From positions 269,184 to 333,183 of the forward strand of contig JBNKGL010000002.1 of the NCBI GenBank assembly GCA_050289805.1: DNA of 64,000 bases, read 5' to 3'. The DNA is from JAUILA01 sp050289805 (lineage in GTDB: Bacteria > Bacteroidota > Bacteroidia > Cytophagales > Cyclobacteriaceae). The number at the start of each line of letters is the position of its first letter. The stretch's first letter is position 1. The notes under the pieces are model-generated. The model saw nothing but the letters and a program-made list of their open reading frames with translations. It did no database searches and was not told the DNA's origin. Made by a program: the position numbers and the translations under genes. This document shows positions 25,394 through 34,634 of the stretch, piece by piece.

Positions 25394-26158
25394 TTGATTG
25401 ACAGCCACGCCCATATATATCTTGAGCAGTTCGACGAGGATCGGGATGAGGTAATCGAAAGAGCCGCTGATAACGGCATTACGCGAATACTCATGCCCAA
25501 CGTTGACCATGAGACCATTGATGCAATGTTTGAAGCAGAGATGAAATACCCGGAATCCTGTATGGCAATGATGGGATTGCATCCCTGCAGTGTTAACAGG
25601 CATTTTGAACGTGCATTATATGAAGTGGAGAATTGGCTGGCCAGCAGGCCTTTCATCGCTATCGGGGAAATTGGAACCGACCTTTACTGGGACAGGACCT
25701 ACTGGCCACAACAGCAGGAAGCCTTCAAAATCCAGGTGGGGTGGGCTGCCGAGAAGGATTTGCCGGTTGTCATTCATTGTCGTGAATCGATCGATGAAAC
25801 CATTGAGCTTGCCGCATCGTTGGCCCTTCCGTCATATAAAGGTGTATTCCATTGCTTTACGGGAACACTGGAACAGGCCAGGGTGATTACCGACATGGGC
25901 TTTTATCTCGGAATCGGCGGTGTTGCGACATTTAAAAATGGTAATCTCGATGAAGTCCTGAAAGAAATACCCTTAAACAGGATTTTATTGGAAACGGATA
26001 GTCCGTATCTTGCCCCTGTTCCCCACAGAGGAAAGCGTAATGAACCGGCGTATGTTCGGCTTGTTGCTGAAAAAATTGCAAGTGTTCGGTCTGTCGGACT
26101 GGATGAAGTGATTGGGGAGACCACACGGAATTGTGAAAGTTTATTCGGGATCAAATGA
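25394..26158 (+). CDS. tatD: TatD-family metal-dependent hydrolase
   Basis: 254 residues, TIM-barrel amidohydrolase-like nuclease. Metal ligands are visible in DSHAHIY (residues 3-7), GEIGTDLYW (Glu), VIHCRES, GVFHCFTG and LLETDSPYLAP. The family has DNase activity, often 3'-5', with a quality-control role. The start is the TTG at 25394, since no ATG or GTG precedes the conserved IDSHAH. The stop overlaps the ansA start as ATGA (26155-26158). Confidence 0.92.
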   Translation: MIDSHAHIYLEQFDEDRDEVIERAADNGITRILMPNVDHETIDAMFEAEMKYPESCMAMMGLHPCSVNRHFERALYEVENWLASRPFIAIGEIGTDLYWDRTYWPQQQEAFKIQVGWAAEKDLPVVIHCRESIDETIELAASLALPSYKGVFHCFTGTLEQARVITDMGFYLGIGGVATFKNGNLDEVLKEIPLNRILLETDSPYLAPVPHRGKRNEPAYVRLVAEKIASVRSVGLDEVIGETTRNCESLFGIK

Positions 26159-27237
26159 AAACGGAACGCATCCAGGTAATCACCTCATCGGAACATGCAC
26201 CCGAACGGAGCGTTCTGATCATTTATACCGGGGGTACACTGGGAATGATCCATAATGATCATGGTCTCCTGATCCCGTTCGATTTTGCCAGTATTCTGCT
26301 ACATGTCCCTTCCTTACGGCAGCTCGGACTGAATTTAACGGTAATTTCATTCCATCCGCCCATAGATTCTTCCAACATGACCCCGTCGTACTGGACAGAT
26401 ATTGCACGGATCATACATCACGAATATTCTAATTTTGACGGGTTTGTTGTACTTCATGGAACGGATACCATGGCATATACTGCGTCTGCGTTAAGCTTTA
26501 TGCTGGAGAACCTCGGTAAGCCGGTAATTTTCACTGGTGCGCAGCTGCCAATTACAGCATTTCGAAGTGATGCCCGTGAAAACCTGATTACTTCCCTGGA
26601 AATTGCATCCGCACAGGAAAACGGATATCCGCTTGTGCCCGAAGTTGCCATTTATTTCAATAATGTACTCCTGCGCGCAAACCGGTCCAAGAAAGTTGAA
26701 AGCGTACATTTCGATGCCTTCGAATCTGAAAACTATCCAATGCTCGCGGAGTCCGGGGTAGTCATTCATTATAATCGCGCCATGATTCTTCGGCCACCGA
26801 AGGAATCTTTGCAACTGCATGATACCTGGGATGATCGCGTAGCGATTCTTAAATTATTTCCCGGAATCACACGGGAAGTGGTAGAGGCCATTGTGGGGGT
26901 GCAGGGTCTCCGTGCCCTGGTGCTGGAGACCTTTGGCGCGGGTAATGCGATCTCTGCTTCGTGGTTTATTGATCTTTTACGTGTGACTATTGAAAAAAAT
27001 GTGGTTATAGTTAATGTGTCCCAGTGTAATGGAGGGCGTGTTATGCAGGGTAGATATGAGACCAGTAAACAACTTGAAGCGATCGGAGTGATTGGAGGAG
27101 AGGACCTTACCACGGAAGCCGCGGTAACCAAGTTGATGATCCTGCTGGGTGAGGAGAAAGATACCGCTCATGTAAAAAAGCGGTTCAAACAGCCTGTATG
27201 TGGCGAAATGACGGAATTAGGCACTCTATTAAATTAA
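26155..27237 (+). CDS. ansA: Type I L-asparaginase
   Basis: 360 residues. The first catalytic Thr region is IYTGGTLGMI (about 23-32), and the second is VVLHGTDTMAYTASALSF with the Thr-Asp-Lys-type relay. FTGAQLPITAFRSDARENL completes the active site. The enzyme converts asparagine to aspartate and ammonia in the cytosol. There is no signal peptide. It is co-translated with tatD. A 69-base stretch without a clear terminator separates it from the tRNA gene. Confidence 0.95.
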   Translation: MKTERIQVITSSEHAPERSVLIIYTGGTLGMIHNDHGLLIPFDFASILLHVPSLRQLGLNLTVISFHPPIDSSNMTPSYWTDIARIIHHEYSNFDGFVVLHGTDTMAYTASALSFMLENLGKPVIFTGAQLPITAFRSDARENLITSLEIASAQENGYPLVPEVAIYFNNVLLRANRSKKVESVHFDAFESENYPMLAESGVVIHYNRAMILRPPKESLQLHDTWDDRVAILKLFPGITREVVEAIVGVQGLRALVLETFGAGNAISASWFIDLLRVTIEKNVVIVNVSQCNGGRVMQGRYETSKQLEAIGVIGGEDLTTEAAVTKLMILLGEEKDTAHVKKRFKQPVCGEMTELGTLLN

Positions 27238-27306
27238 TTTTATCCTTGCATAAAGTCTTTTTTATTGATTTATTTGTGACTTGCCTAAGCGGAATGTTTG
27301 GGGAAT

Positions 27307-27394
27307 GGAGAGGTGACCGAGTGGTTGAAGGTGCTCGCCTGGAAAGTGAGTGTGCTCCAAAAGGGTACCGGGGGTTCGAATCCCTCCCTCTCCG
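27307..27394 (+). tRNA. tRNA-Ser (anticodon GGA)
   Basis: Acceptor arms GGAGAGG (27307-27313) and CCTCTCC (27387-27393) pair perfectly with discriminator G. The anticodon stem CTCGC/GTGAG encloses the loop CTGGAAA with anticodon GGA, reading UCC and UCU. A long variable arm typical of class II tRNAs follows, then the T-arm GGGGGTTCGAATCCCTC. CCA is not encoded. The transcript may start at a weak -7-like AATGTTTG just upstream. Confidence 0.97.
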
Positions 27395-27494
27395 CTGATT
27401 GTTCGAAAAAATTACTAACTTTAATAAATTTTAATTAGCACTTTACCAAACACGTTTAATCATCTCAAACCTTGAGAATCCTAAAACTTAAATT

Positions 27495-28331
27495 ATGAAA
27501 AAACTATTTGCATTATTGGCGATTGCAGGGATGATGTCCCTAGGTTACCAGTCTCAGGCTCAGGACGAGCAGGATACGTCAGAAATGGTTGAAGAAACAA
27601 TTGAACAAGCCGAAGCTGCGGCGGAGGAAGTTGTTGAGGAAGCCGCGGCTGTTACTGAAATTGAAGCCGATATAGAAGAAGAAGAGGCTAAATCATTCCA
27701 GCAAATCATCAAGGAGAAATTCATCGAAGGTGGTGTGGAATGGATGACACCTGTATTGATCTGTCTGATTCTCGGACTGGCCATTGCAATCGAAAGGATT
27801 ATTACCTTAAACATGGCAACCACCAACACCAACAAATTGTTGGCGAACGTTGAGGACGCCCTTGCCAACGGTGGTGTTGAAGCCGCTAAGGAAGTAACCC
27901 GCAATACCAAAGGCCCTGTCGCCTCAATCTTTACTCAGGGATTGATGCGTATGTCTGAGGGTATTGAAATGGTTGAAAAATCTATTATTGCCTACGGTTC
28001 CGTAGAAATGGGACGCCTTGAAAGAGGATTGGTATGGATTTCACTCTTCATTGCCCTGGCTCCAATGCTTGGTTTTACCGGTACAGTAATTGGTATGATT
28101 GCTGCGTTTGATGCAATTGAAGCAGCGGGTGATATCTCGCCTCAGATTGTGGCAAACGGTATTAAAGTGGCCCTCCTTACAACGGTAGCCGGTCTCTTTG
28201 TAGGTATTATTCTTCAAATTTTTTACAACTACCTTGTGTCTAAAATTGATTCCTTGGTTAATCAGATGGAGGATGCATCCATCTCACTTGTTGACCTGCT
28301 TGTGAAGCACAAGTTGAGCGGCAAGGCTTGA
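27495..28331 (+). CDS. exbB: ExbB/TolQ/MotA-family proton channel protein with signal peptide
   Basis: 278 residues. A signal peptide (about 1-22) and an acidic, alanine-rich periplasmic stretch (about 24-65) precede three membrane segments: WMTPVLICLILGLAIAIERI, LVWISLFIALAPMLGFTGTV and VALLTTVAGLFVGIILQI. The middle one carries the LGFTGTVIGMI motif of the family. With the ExbD proteins downstream it forms the proton-driven motor that energises TonB-dependent receptors or Tol-like processes. The signal-peptide form with an acidic leader is common in Bacteroidota. It heads a four-gene operon. Confidence 0.93.
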   Translation: MKKLFALLAIAGMMSLGYQSQAQDEQDTSEMVEETIEQAEAAAEEVVEEAAAVTEIEADIEEEEAKSFQQIIKEKFIEGGVEWMTPVLICLILGLAIAIERIITLNMATTNTNKLLANVEDALANGGVEAAKEVTRNTKGPVASIFTQGLMRMSEGIEMVEKSIIAYGSVEMGRLERGLVWISLFIALAPMLGFTGTVIGMIAAFDAIEAAGDISPQIVANGIKVALLTTVAGLFVGIILQIFYNYLVSKIDSLVNQMEDASISLVDLLVKHKLSGKA

Positions 28332-28361
28332 TTTAATTGTTGGAATTAAAAGAAAAAACAC

Positions 28362-28688
28362 ATGGAAACTTTTGTAAACATAGCGATCCCGGCAGCACTG
28401 ATTATGGTAGTGGCAGCGGCTCTATTGGCCCTGATATTACCATTGATCAAGTCACTGGGTGAGCCTAAAGTACTCTTAAAGAGCCTTCTGGGAGTCGCTG
28501 CCATCGCAGTGGTGTTCCTGATCGGCTGGGCAATTGCCGGAAGTGAAGTTACAGCAAAATATGCGTCACAGGGTATTACCGAATCCGGTTCGAAACTGGT
28601 GGGTGGCGCACTTACCACCATGTATATTTTGTTTGTACTTGCGGTAATCGGAATTGTATATAGTGAGTTTAATAAAGCGTTGAAATAA
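28362..28688 (+). CDS. Conserved three-helix membrane protein of the exb operon
   Basis: 108 residues with three hydrophobic helices (ALIMVVAAALLALILPLI, SLLGVAAIAVVFLIGWAIAG and TMYILFVLAVIGIVY). Between the second and third is a conserved-looking polar loop (SEVTAKYASQGITESGSK). Its stop overlaps the start of the first exbD by one base. I recall such a gene between exbB and exbD in other Bacteroidota, but no function. Its fixed place suggests it is a subunit or assembly factor of this ExbBD-type motor. Confidence 0.8.
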   Translation: METFVNIAIPAALIMVVAAALLALILPLIKSLGEPKVLLKSLLGVAAIAVVFLIGWAIAGSEVTAKYASQGITESGSKLVGGALTTMYILFVLAVIGIVYSEFNKALK

Positions 28689-29278
28689 TGGCCAGAAACA
28701 GGAAAAGGGAAGATCCCCAAATAAATTCGAGCTCGATGGCAGATATTGCCTTCCTGCTGCTGATCTTCTTTCTTGTGACGACTACCATTGCCAATGATCG
28801 CGGTCTTTTTATTCCGCTTCCTCCGGATCCGGAAACTATGGAAGATGTGGATATCAAGATTCCTGAAAGGAACCTGTTTAAAATTCAGATCAATTCAGCC
28901 GACCGCTTACTGGTAGAGGGAGAACCGTTGGAAGATGTATCCGCGATCAGGCCGATGATAAAGGAATTCGTCCTTAACTATGGCGAGGATCCTGAATCTT
29001 CGGACAGTCCGGAAGAAGCTATCGTTTCATTGAAAACTGACCGTGGTACAACTCAAGCCAGATTCATTGAGGTTCTGGATGAAATTCAGGGAGCATATTA
29101 TGATATCTATGCAGACCGTGCCGGTGTTACCAACCAGGGATGGCGTAAGATCATCGATAATCTCGGCGACCCGGAGAACAGGCGATTGTATGACCTGGGA
29201 AGAGGTATGACGCCAGAAGGCAAGCCTGAATTCCCCATGAATATTTCAATTGCGGAACCTACAAAAATCGGAGGGTGA
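28688..29278 (+). CDS. exbD: ExbD/TolR-family protein, first copy
   Basis: 196 residues, longer than classical ExbD (about 140). A short basic N-terminus leads into one membrane helix with the family signature MADIAFLLLIFFLVTTT, where the Asp is the proton-relay residue. The periplasmic part has an insert between about 100 and 125 (EDPESSDSPEE) and ends in a beta-rich domain. It is positioned to work with the ExbB protein and the second ExbD. One-base overlap with the upstream gene. Confidence 0.92.
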   Translation: MARNRKREDPQINSSSMADIAFLLLIFFLVTTTIANDRGLFIPLPPDPETMEDVDIKIPERNLFKIQINSADRLLVEGEPLEDVSAIRPMIKEFVLNYGEDPESSDSPEEAIVSLKTDRGTTQARFIEVLDEIQGAYYDIYADRAGVTNQGWRKIIDNLGDPENRRLYDLGRGMTPEGKPEFPMNISIAEPTKIGG

Positions 29279-29279
29279 T

Positions 29280-29738
29280 ATGTCGAAATTCAAGAAAAAA
29301 GCGAATACCAAACAGGAAATACCTACCTCGGCACTGCCGGATATTATTTTCATGCTGCTGTTCTTCTTCATGGTGACCACCGTGTTGCGTGAAGTGACCA
29401 TCAACGTGAAGCAGCGTATCCCGGAAGCTTCACAGCTGCGTAAGCTGGAGCGTAAGTCACTGGTTAGTTACCTGTATGTGGGTGAACCAAAGAAAACCGA
29501 ACAATGGGGTTCAGAGCCAAGGATTCAGGCGAATGACCAGTTCATTGAACCTAAGGACGTAATTCTCTGGGTAAGCCAGGAAAAGGATAAGCTCGATGAA
29601 AATGAGCGCGATCAGATCACAATCGCTATGAAGGTTGATAAGGAAGCCAAGCGCGGACTTATATCCGACATCGAGTTGCAGTTGCGAAAGGCAAACGCCC
29701 GTAAACTGCTTTACACTACGCTTCAGGAAACTGAATAG
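29280..29738 (+). CDS. exbD: ExbD/TolR-family protein, second copy
   Basis: 152 residues from the ATG at 29280. A TTG-started reading from 29250 is in frame but runs inside the upstream gene. The helix TSALPDIIFMLLFFFMVTT holds the conserved Asp. It starts 1 base after the stop of the first exbD, so the pair is translationally coupled. Two different ExbD proteins with one ExbB suggest a heteromeric stator. A strong terminator follows. Confidence 0.92.
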   Translation: MSKFKKKANTKQEIPTSALPDIIFMLLFFFMVTTVLREVTINVKQRIPEASQLRKLERKSLVSYLYVGEPKKTEQWGSEPRIQANDQFIEPKDVILWVSQEKDKLDENERDQITIAMKVDKEAKRGLISDIELQLRKANARKLLYTTLQETE

Positions 29739-29766
29739 CAGTGTTGTAATAAATAATGCAAATTAA

Positions 29767-29798
29767 AAGGGTTCCATTTCATCATGGGACCCTTTTTT
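29767..29798 (+). terminator. Intrinsic terminator of the exb operon
   Basis: AAGGGTTCC (29767-29775) pairs with GGGACCCTT (29786-29794) with one G-U pair, followed by a run of six T. It lies 28 bases after the second exbD and just before the MFS gene. Confidence 0.85.
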
Positions 29799-29805
29799 CA
29801 TTCCT

Positions 29806-31107
29806 ATGAAGCTCAACGATCCAAAAGTAATCAATGGCTGGTGTATGTACGACTGGGCTAACTCAGTGTACTCACTCGTAATTACTTCCGCCATTTTTCC
29901 GGTTTATTACCAGGAAGTAACCGCCTCTGAATTTTCAGATACTGTTGACTTCTTTGGTTTTGAAATGGTGAATACTGTTTTGTATTCCTATGCCTTATCT
30001 GCTTCTTTTTTGATAACAGCGTTAATCCTGCCCCTTCTTTCGGGAATGGCTGATTACAGCGGACGTAAAAAGACCTTTATGAAGGGATTTGTACTGGTCG
30101 GGGGCCTCGCATGTATGGGTCTTTATTTTTTCAAGGGTGACAACCTCGAACTCGGCATTCTGCTCTCCATTCTGGCAAGTATCGGCTATAGTGGAAGCCT
30201 GGTATTCTATGACGCCTTTCTTCCTGAAATAGTGACTCCGGATCGTTTCGACAAGGTTTCGGCACGGGGTTATGCATTCGGATATATTGGAAGTGTGATC
30301 CTGCTGCTGATCAATATTTTCATGCTTATGAAGCCGGGATTTTTTGGGATCCCCGAGGATCAGGCAGACCTGGCAGCCAGGTTATCTTTTCTGATGGTAG
30401 GGATCTGGTGGATCGGGTTTTCTGTAATTACTTTTATACGCCTGCCGGATAACCCCTTCAACCGGAAGCCGGAAGGCAATATACTCACAGAGGGATATTT
30501 TGAGATCAGGCGCGTATACTTGTCATTAACCGAACAGCCAAATTTAAAAAAATACCTCTTCTCCTTCTTTTTTTATAACATGGGGGTTCAGACTGTTATG
30601 TATCTCGCGGCAAGTTTTGGTTCTAAGGAACTCCAAATGCCCTCGGAAAGCCTGATCCTTATTGTACTGATCATTCAAATGGTGGCCATCGGCGGGGCTT
30701 ACTTCTTTGCCCATGTATCCCAACGGCGGGGAAACCGTTTTTCGCTGATCGTTATGATCAACATATGGATTCTGATTTGTCTTGCTGCCTATTACGTTTA
30801 TACCACGCCGCAATTCTTTGCTTTGGCGTTTGCGGTAGGTCTTGTAATGGGTGGAATCCAAAGCCTTTCCCGTGCTACCTATGCCAAGCTCATTCCGGAA
30901 AACAGTATTGACCATGCTTCTTATTTCAGCTTTTATGATGTTACCTATTATATCTCAACGGTGATCGGAACATTTGTTTATGGTTTAATCGAACAGCTTA
31001 CAGGCAGTATGCGAAGCAGCACACTCGCCCTGATGACTTTTTTCATTATCGGATTACTTCTGATGCTGTCGGTGAGAATTCCGCACAGCCGTAAGACCGT
31101 GATTTAA
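29806..31107 (+). CDS. MFS transporter, Atg22/UMF1-like
   Basis: 433 residues with about 12 membrane helices. It begins NGWCMYDWANSVYSLVITSAIFPVYY, the N-terminal pattern of the UMF1 (Atg22-like) family. An MFS-type loop GMADYSGRKKTFM lies after helix 2. Substrate is unknown; the yeast relative exports amino acids from the vacuole. The start ATG lies 8 bases after the exb terminator, so the transcript probably starts within or before the terminator by read-through. It overlaps the convergent SLC13 gene by four bases. Confidence 0.9.
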   Translation: MKLNDPKVINGWCMYDWANSVYSLVITSAIFPVYYQEVTASEFSDTVDFFGFEMVNTVLYSYALSASFLITALILPLLSGMADYSGRKKTFMKGFVLVGGLACMGLYFFKGDNLELGILLSILASIGYSGSLVFYDAFLPEIVTPDRFDKVSARGYAFGYIGSVILLLINIFMLMKPGFFGIPEDQADLAARLSFLMVGIWWIGFSVITFIRLPDNPFNRKPEGNILTEGYFEIRRVYLSLTEQPNLKKYLFSFFFYNMGVQTVMYLAASFGSKELQMPSESLILIVLIIQMVAIGGAYFFAHVSQRRGNRFSLIVMINIWILICLAAYYVYTTPQFFALAFAVGLVMGGIQSLSRATYAKLIPENSIDHASYFSFYDVTYYISTVIGTFVYGLIEQLTGSMRSSTLALMTFFIIGLLLMLSVRIPHSRKTVI

Positions 31108-32891
31108 AGGAAGGAATCCCTGTACAGGTACAGGATTGCAGCAAGGGCAACACTCAGGTACACGACTACCACAGGGAAGCCAAATTTGAGGAAATCCTTG
31201 AAGGAATATCCACCCGGACCAAATACAATAAGATTGGTTTGATATCCGATTGGGGTAAGAAAAGCGGCAGACGCAGCATAGGCAAGCCCGAGGTAGAAAG
31301 GTGCCCCATCAACGCCCAAAGAATTACTCACCGCATAAACTACCGGAAATGTGATGGCTACAGCTCCTACATTGGTGATGAAGGAAGTCAGAATCGTTGT
31401 AAAGATCATCAGTCCGGCAAGGATGGCGACGCTTCCATAGGGCTGCAGCAACAGCATTACTTCCCGTGCCAGCAGGTCTCCGGTTCCCGTTGTGATCATC
31501 GCCTCACCTATGGAAATAGAAAGCACCAGAATGGCTACCATATTGATATCCAGATCACGTTTGATATTCTTTACCGTAATGAGTTTCATTCCCGTCATGG
31601 TGACAAAAATGATAAGGAGCGAAGTAAATAAATTGAAGGCCTGTGTAACCAGCAGGATAAAAGTAAGACATGCTACTGTAATCAGCCTTTTCACGCTGGA
31701 TCTTCTTGGTTGAACTTCCTTCTGATCACCGGCAATCACGTACATGTCTTTATACAGGTCAACCCGATTGCCGAATTGTTCCCCGGCATACATAAGCAAA
31801 ACATCACCCGCGCGAAGCTTCACATCTCCGATCTTACCGCTCAATTTTTCGCCATTTCTATGAATGGCTACCACAGCCGCATCATATCGTTCTCTGAAGT
31901 CAGCTTCCTTAACTGTTTTTCCATTGATGCTTGAATTTCCGCTAAGCACTGCTTCCACCAGTTGAATTTGCTTATTGGAATCAACCTGGGGTGGATAACG
32001 GATGCCCAGCTCCGAAAGCCTCATGTCGATAATAGGGTCCGTATTACCGGCAAAGATCAGGATATCATTCTTCTCGATTACATCCTGAGGTTTTACCGGG
32101 GAGAGGGTTTCTTCGCTCCTGATAATTTCAACGAGGAAGATGCCCCTGAGATTTCGTAATCCTCCTTCGATAACTGTTTTCCCGATCAGGTTGGAATTGG
32201 GATCCAGTCGTTTTTCAATGAGGTATTCACGCTGGTTAACCTTAAATTCTTCTATAAGGTCTTTATTATCCGGAAGAATAAATTTCGCAAAAAGAACCAT
32301 GAAGAGAATGACGGCAATCGCCACACACAGGCCTGTGATCAGCAGGTCTCCTGAATGTAAGCCGGGAAGGTTGTTCTCAAGGAGAAAGCCATTCAGGACC
32401 AGGGTTGTTGATGTTCCGATGATGGTAATCATACCACCCACAATGGTAGCGTAAGAAAGCGGAATCAATAATTTGGAAGGTGAAATCCGGTTTTTCTTAC
32501 CCCATTCAAAAACATAGGGCGTCATAAGAACAACAACTGGCGTATTGTTGATGAATGACGAAAGAACAGCCACTTTTGTCAGCATATTGATCATAAACCC
32601 CCGGTAGGTTTTTGTTCTGCCGAAAAAGCGATCCAATATACGCTCTGTATTGAAGTTTGAGCGGATTCCGGCCGTAATCAGCACCAGTATGATCACACTG
32701 GCGATCGATTGGTTTGAAAAACCGATCAGAACATCTCCCGGAGATATGATTCCAAGCAGGATGAAGGCCATCACCGCAAGGAGAAAACTAACAGTATGCT
32801 GAACAACCTCGGTGTATAGAAGAATGAACATCAGAATTAAAATTCCGATGACAAAGTATGGTTGAAGCTCCGGGGAAATTGTGAAATTCAT
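31104..32891 (-). CDS. SLC13-family anion permease with two TrkA-C (RCK_C) domains
   Basis: 595 residues. Two membrane blocks (about 1-190 and 405-595) flank a cytosolic section with two RCK_C-like domains (about 215-290 and 305-385; GKTVIEGGLRNLRGIFLVEI and GKTVKEADFRERYDAAVVAIHR, each split as shown). SLC13-motif stretches are SFINNTPVVVLMTPYV and FITNVGAVAITFPVVYAVSN. This architecture is typical of bacterial sulfate/dicarboxylate permeases. Inference: uptake of sulfate or a carboxylate, with the RCK domains sensing a ligand. Confidence 0.92.
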   Translation of the reverse strand: MNFTISPELQPYFVIGILILMFILLYTEVVQHTVSFLLAVMAFILLGIISPGDVLIGFSNQSIASVIILVLITAGIRSNFNTERILDRFFGRTKTYRGFMINMLTKVAVLSSFINNTPVVVLMTPYVFEWGKKNRISPSKLLIPLSYATIVGGMITIIGTSTTLVLNGFLLENNLPGLHSGDLLITGLCVAIAVILFMVLFAKFILPDNKDLIEEFKVNQREYLIEKRLDPNSNLIGKTVIEGGLRNLRGIFLVEIIRSEETLSPVKPQDVIEKNDILIFAGNTDPIIDMRLSELGIRYPPQVDSNKQIQLVEAVLSGNSSINGKTVKEADFRERYDAAVVAIHRNGEKLSGKIGDVKLRAGDVLLMYAGEQFGNRVDLYKDMYVIAGDQKEVQPRRSSVKRLITVACLTFILLVTQAFNLFTSLLIIFVTMTGMKLITVKNIKRDLDINMVAILVLSISIGEAMITTGTGDLLAREVMLLLQPYGSVAILAGLMIFTTILTSFITNVGAVAITFPVVYAVSNSLGVDGAPFYLGLAYAASAAFLTPIGYQTNLIVFGPGGYSFKDFLKFGFPVVVVYLSVALAAILYLYRDSFL

Positions 32892-33002
32892 TTCTAAATC
32901 AATGGCTCGAATATAGTGACTTCATCTGAAAATTCGCAGCCGGTGCATCTATCTTTCTTACCGGATAAACAATTAAAGGGATGTAGTTGTAACTTAGTGC
33001 CC

Positions 33003-33461
33003 ATGGTTAAGTTGAATCTTCCTCCTTTTGAAATCAATGTACGGAAAAAACAGGGCAGGCTGGAGATCTTTGATGTGATCAGGAAAAAGTTTATCGTACT
33101 TACCCCGGAAGAATGGGTTCGGCAGCATATGGTCCATTATTTAAAAAATGAACTGAACTATCCGCTTCCACTCATCCAGGTAGAAGGAGGCTTGAAGTAT
33201 AACCGGATGCAAAAAAGGACAGATATCCTGGTTTTTAATCAGCTGGGGGTTCCCGCAGTTCTTGTGGAGTGCAAATCATATAAAATGAAAGAGTTGGGTG
33301 AAAAGGTTTTTCAGCAGGCTGCCATGTATAATCACGAAATGAAAGCGCCCTATCTCGTTATCACGAATGGCTGGGGATTCTACTGCTGGTCATTTGGAAC
33401 TGATGGAATGCGACAGGAAAAAGAAATCCCTGCCTGGAATGAAATCAACAGACAGGGATAA
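33003..33461 (+). CDS. Stand-alone HsdR_N-like (PD-(D/E)xK) protein
   Basis: 152 residues from the ATG at 33003. A GTG-started reading from 32916 adds 29 residues without conserved features. The core resembles the N-terminal domain of type I restriction HsdR subunits: RTDILVFNQLG, then VLVECKSYK, giving the D-ExK catalytic pattern, and the AMYNHEMKAPYLVITNGW strand-helix. No HsdM, HsdS or helicase is near, so it is probably not a restriction system. A -7-like TAACTTAG sits 5 bases before the ATG. Possible nuclease; function unknown. Confidence 0.85.
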   Translation: MVKLNLPPFEINVRKKQGRLEIFDVIRKKFIVLTPEEWVRQHMVHYLKNELNYPLPLIQVEGGLKYNRMQKRTDILVFNQLGVPAVLVECKSYKMKELGEKVFQQAAMYNHEMKAPYLVITNGWGFYCWSFGTDGMRQEKEIPAWNEINRQG

Positions 33462-33483
33462 AATGCATTAGCCTGATTTATAA

Positions 33484-34599
33484 TCAGATGAGGTGTTCTT
33501 CCGCCTGAACGAATGGTAAATCAAATGCTTCAGCAACTGCCTCATAAACGACATCGCCCTTGATCACATTCAGTCCGAGCAACAGTTCACGGTTTTCCTT
33601 GCATGCTTTTTTCCATCCTTTATCTGCCAGTTGAATGGCATACGGCAATGTGGCGTTTGTAAGAGCCAGTGTTGAGGTATAAGGAACGGCACCCGGCATG
33701 TTGGCAACGCAGTAATGCAGAATTCCGTCAATCACATAAGTTGGATCTTCGTGTGTCGTCGGCTTGCACGTTTCAATACAACCACCCTGGTCTACAGCAA
33801 CATCTACCAGCACCGTACCTTCACGCATGTCCTTCAGCATATCACGTGTAATCAGGTGAGGAGCTTTGGCTCCGTGAATGAGAACGGCACCAACGATCAG
33901 ATCGTGGGTTGGAACAAGTTCCCTGATATTATATTCATTCGACATGAAAGTGTTCACATTCGCCGGCATTACGTCATCGAGATAACGAAGGCGCGGAAGG
34001 TTAACATCCATTATTGTCACATCAGCACCCATTCCAGCAGCCATCTTTGCTGCATTGGTTCCAACCACACCACCGCCGAGGATCAGAACTTTCGCCGGAC
34101 GTACTCCGGGAACCCCGCCAAGCAGGATGCCACGACCCTTCAGCGGTTTTTCAAGATATTTTGCGCCTTCCTGAATGGCCATGCGACCTGCAACTTCAGA
34201 CATCGGCACCAGTAATGGCAAACTGTGATCTGGCTTTTCCACTGTTTCATATGCCAGGCATATCGCACCACTCTTGATCATCGCGTGGGTGAGGGGTTCA
34301 TATGATGCAAAATGAAAATATGTAAATACCAGCTGATCCTTTTTTATCAATTCATATTCAGGCTCAATGGGTTCTTTTACCTTCATGATCATCTCGGCCT
34401 TGTCATACGTTGCTTCAATGGTAGGCAGTATGCTAGCACCCGCATGTATGTATTCTTCATCGGAAAAACCGCTGCCGTCTCCGGCTGTGGTCTGAACAAA
34501 TACTTCATGGCCTCTTTTGACCAATTCCTGGGCGCCTCCCGGTGTAAGGGCTACACGATTTTCATTATTTTTAATTTCCTTGGGTACTCCAATGATCAT
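33484..34599 (-). CDS. ald: Alanine dehydrogenase
   Basis: 371 residues. N-terminal substrate domain: MIIGVPKEIKNNENRVALTP, with the pyruvate-binding Arg and Lys. NAD domain: KVLILGGGVVGTNAAKMAAGMGADVTI. Catalytic stretches YFHFASYEPLT and DVAVDQGGCIET are intact. It reversibly deaminates alanine to pyruvate with NAD, linking carbon and nitrogen metabolism. The -7 match TATATTTG lies 28 bases upstream (34627-34634), and two inverted repeats lie further up. Confidence 0.96.
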   Translation of the reverse strand: MIIGVPKEIKNNENRVALTPGGAQELVKRGHEVFVQTTAGDGSGFSDEEYIHAGASILPTIEATYDKAEMIMKVKEPIEPEYELIKKDQLVFTYFHFASYEPLTHAMIKSGAICLAYETVEKPDHSLPLLVPMSEVAGRMAIQEGAKYLEKPLKGRGILLGGVPGVRPAKVLILGGGVVGTNAAKMAAGMGADVTIMDVNLPRLRYLDDVMPANVNTFMSNEYNIRELVPTHDLIVGAVLIHGAKAPHLITRDMLKDMREGTVLVDVAVDQGGCIETCKPTTHEDPTYVIDGILHYCVANMPGAVPYTSTLALTNATLPYAIQLADKGWKKACKENRELLLGLNVIKGDVVYEAVAEAFDLPFVQAEEHLI

Positions 34600-34626
34600 G
34601 ATATATTGATTTTAGCATTAGTGCTG

Positions 34627-34634
34627 CAAATATA
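34627..34634 (-). promoter_or_regulatory. Candidate -7 box of ald
   Basis: The minus strand reads TATATTTG, a full match to TAnnTTTG, 28 bases before the ald start. No convincing -33 element is seen at 19-20 bp. Confidence 0.4.

Noticed and set aside
27307..27394. tRNA-Ser as an integration site
   Set aside because: No integrase, no duplicated tRNA 3' end and no foreign block beside it. The exb operon next to it is ordinary chromosome.
27198..27398. 66-residue frame across the tRNA-Ser gene
   Set aside because: It runs through the end of ansA and the whole tRNA, so coding is not credible.
33003..33461. Type I restriction-modification system
   Set aside because: Only an HsdR_N-like domain is present. 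No methylase, specificity or helicase gene is nearby.
33715..34215. 166-residue frame antisense to alanine dehydrogenase
   Set aside because: Composition is typical of an antisense shadow (rich in His, Ser and Arg), and ald is complete on the other strand.
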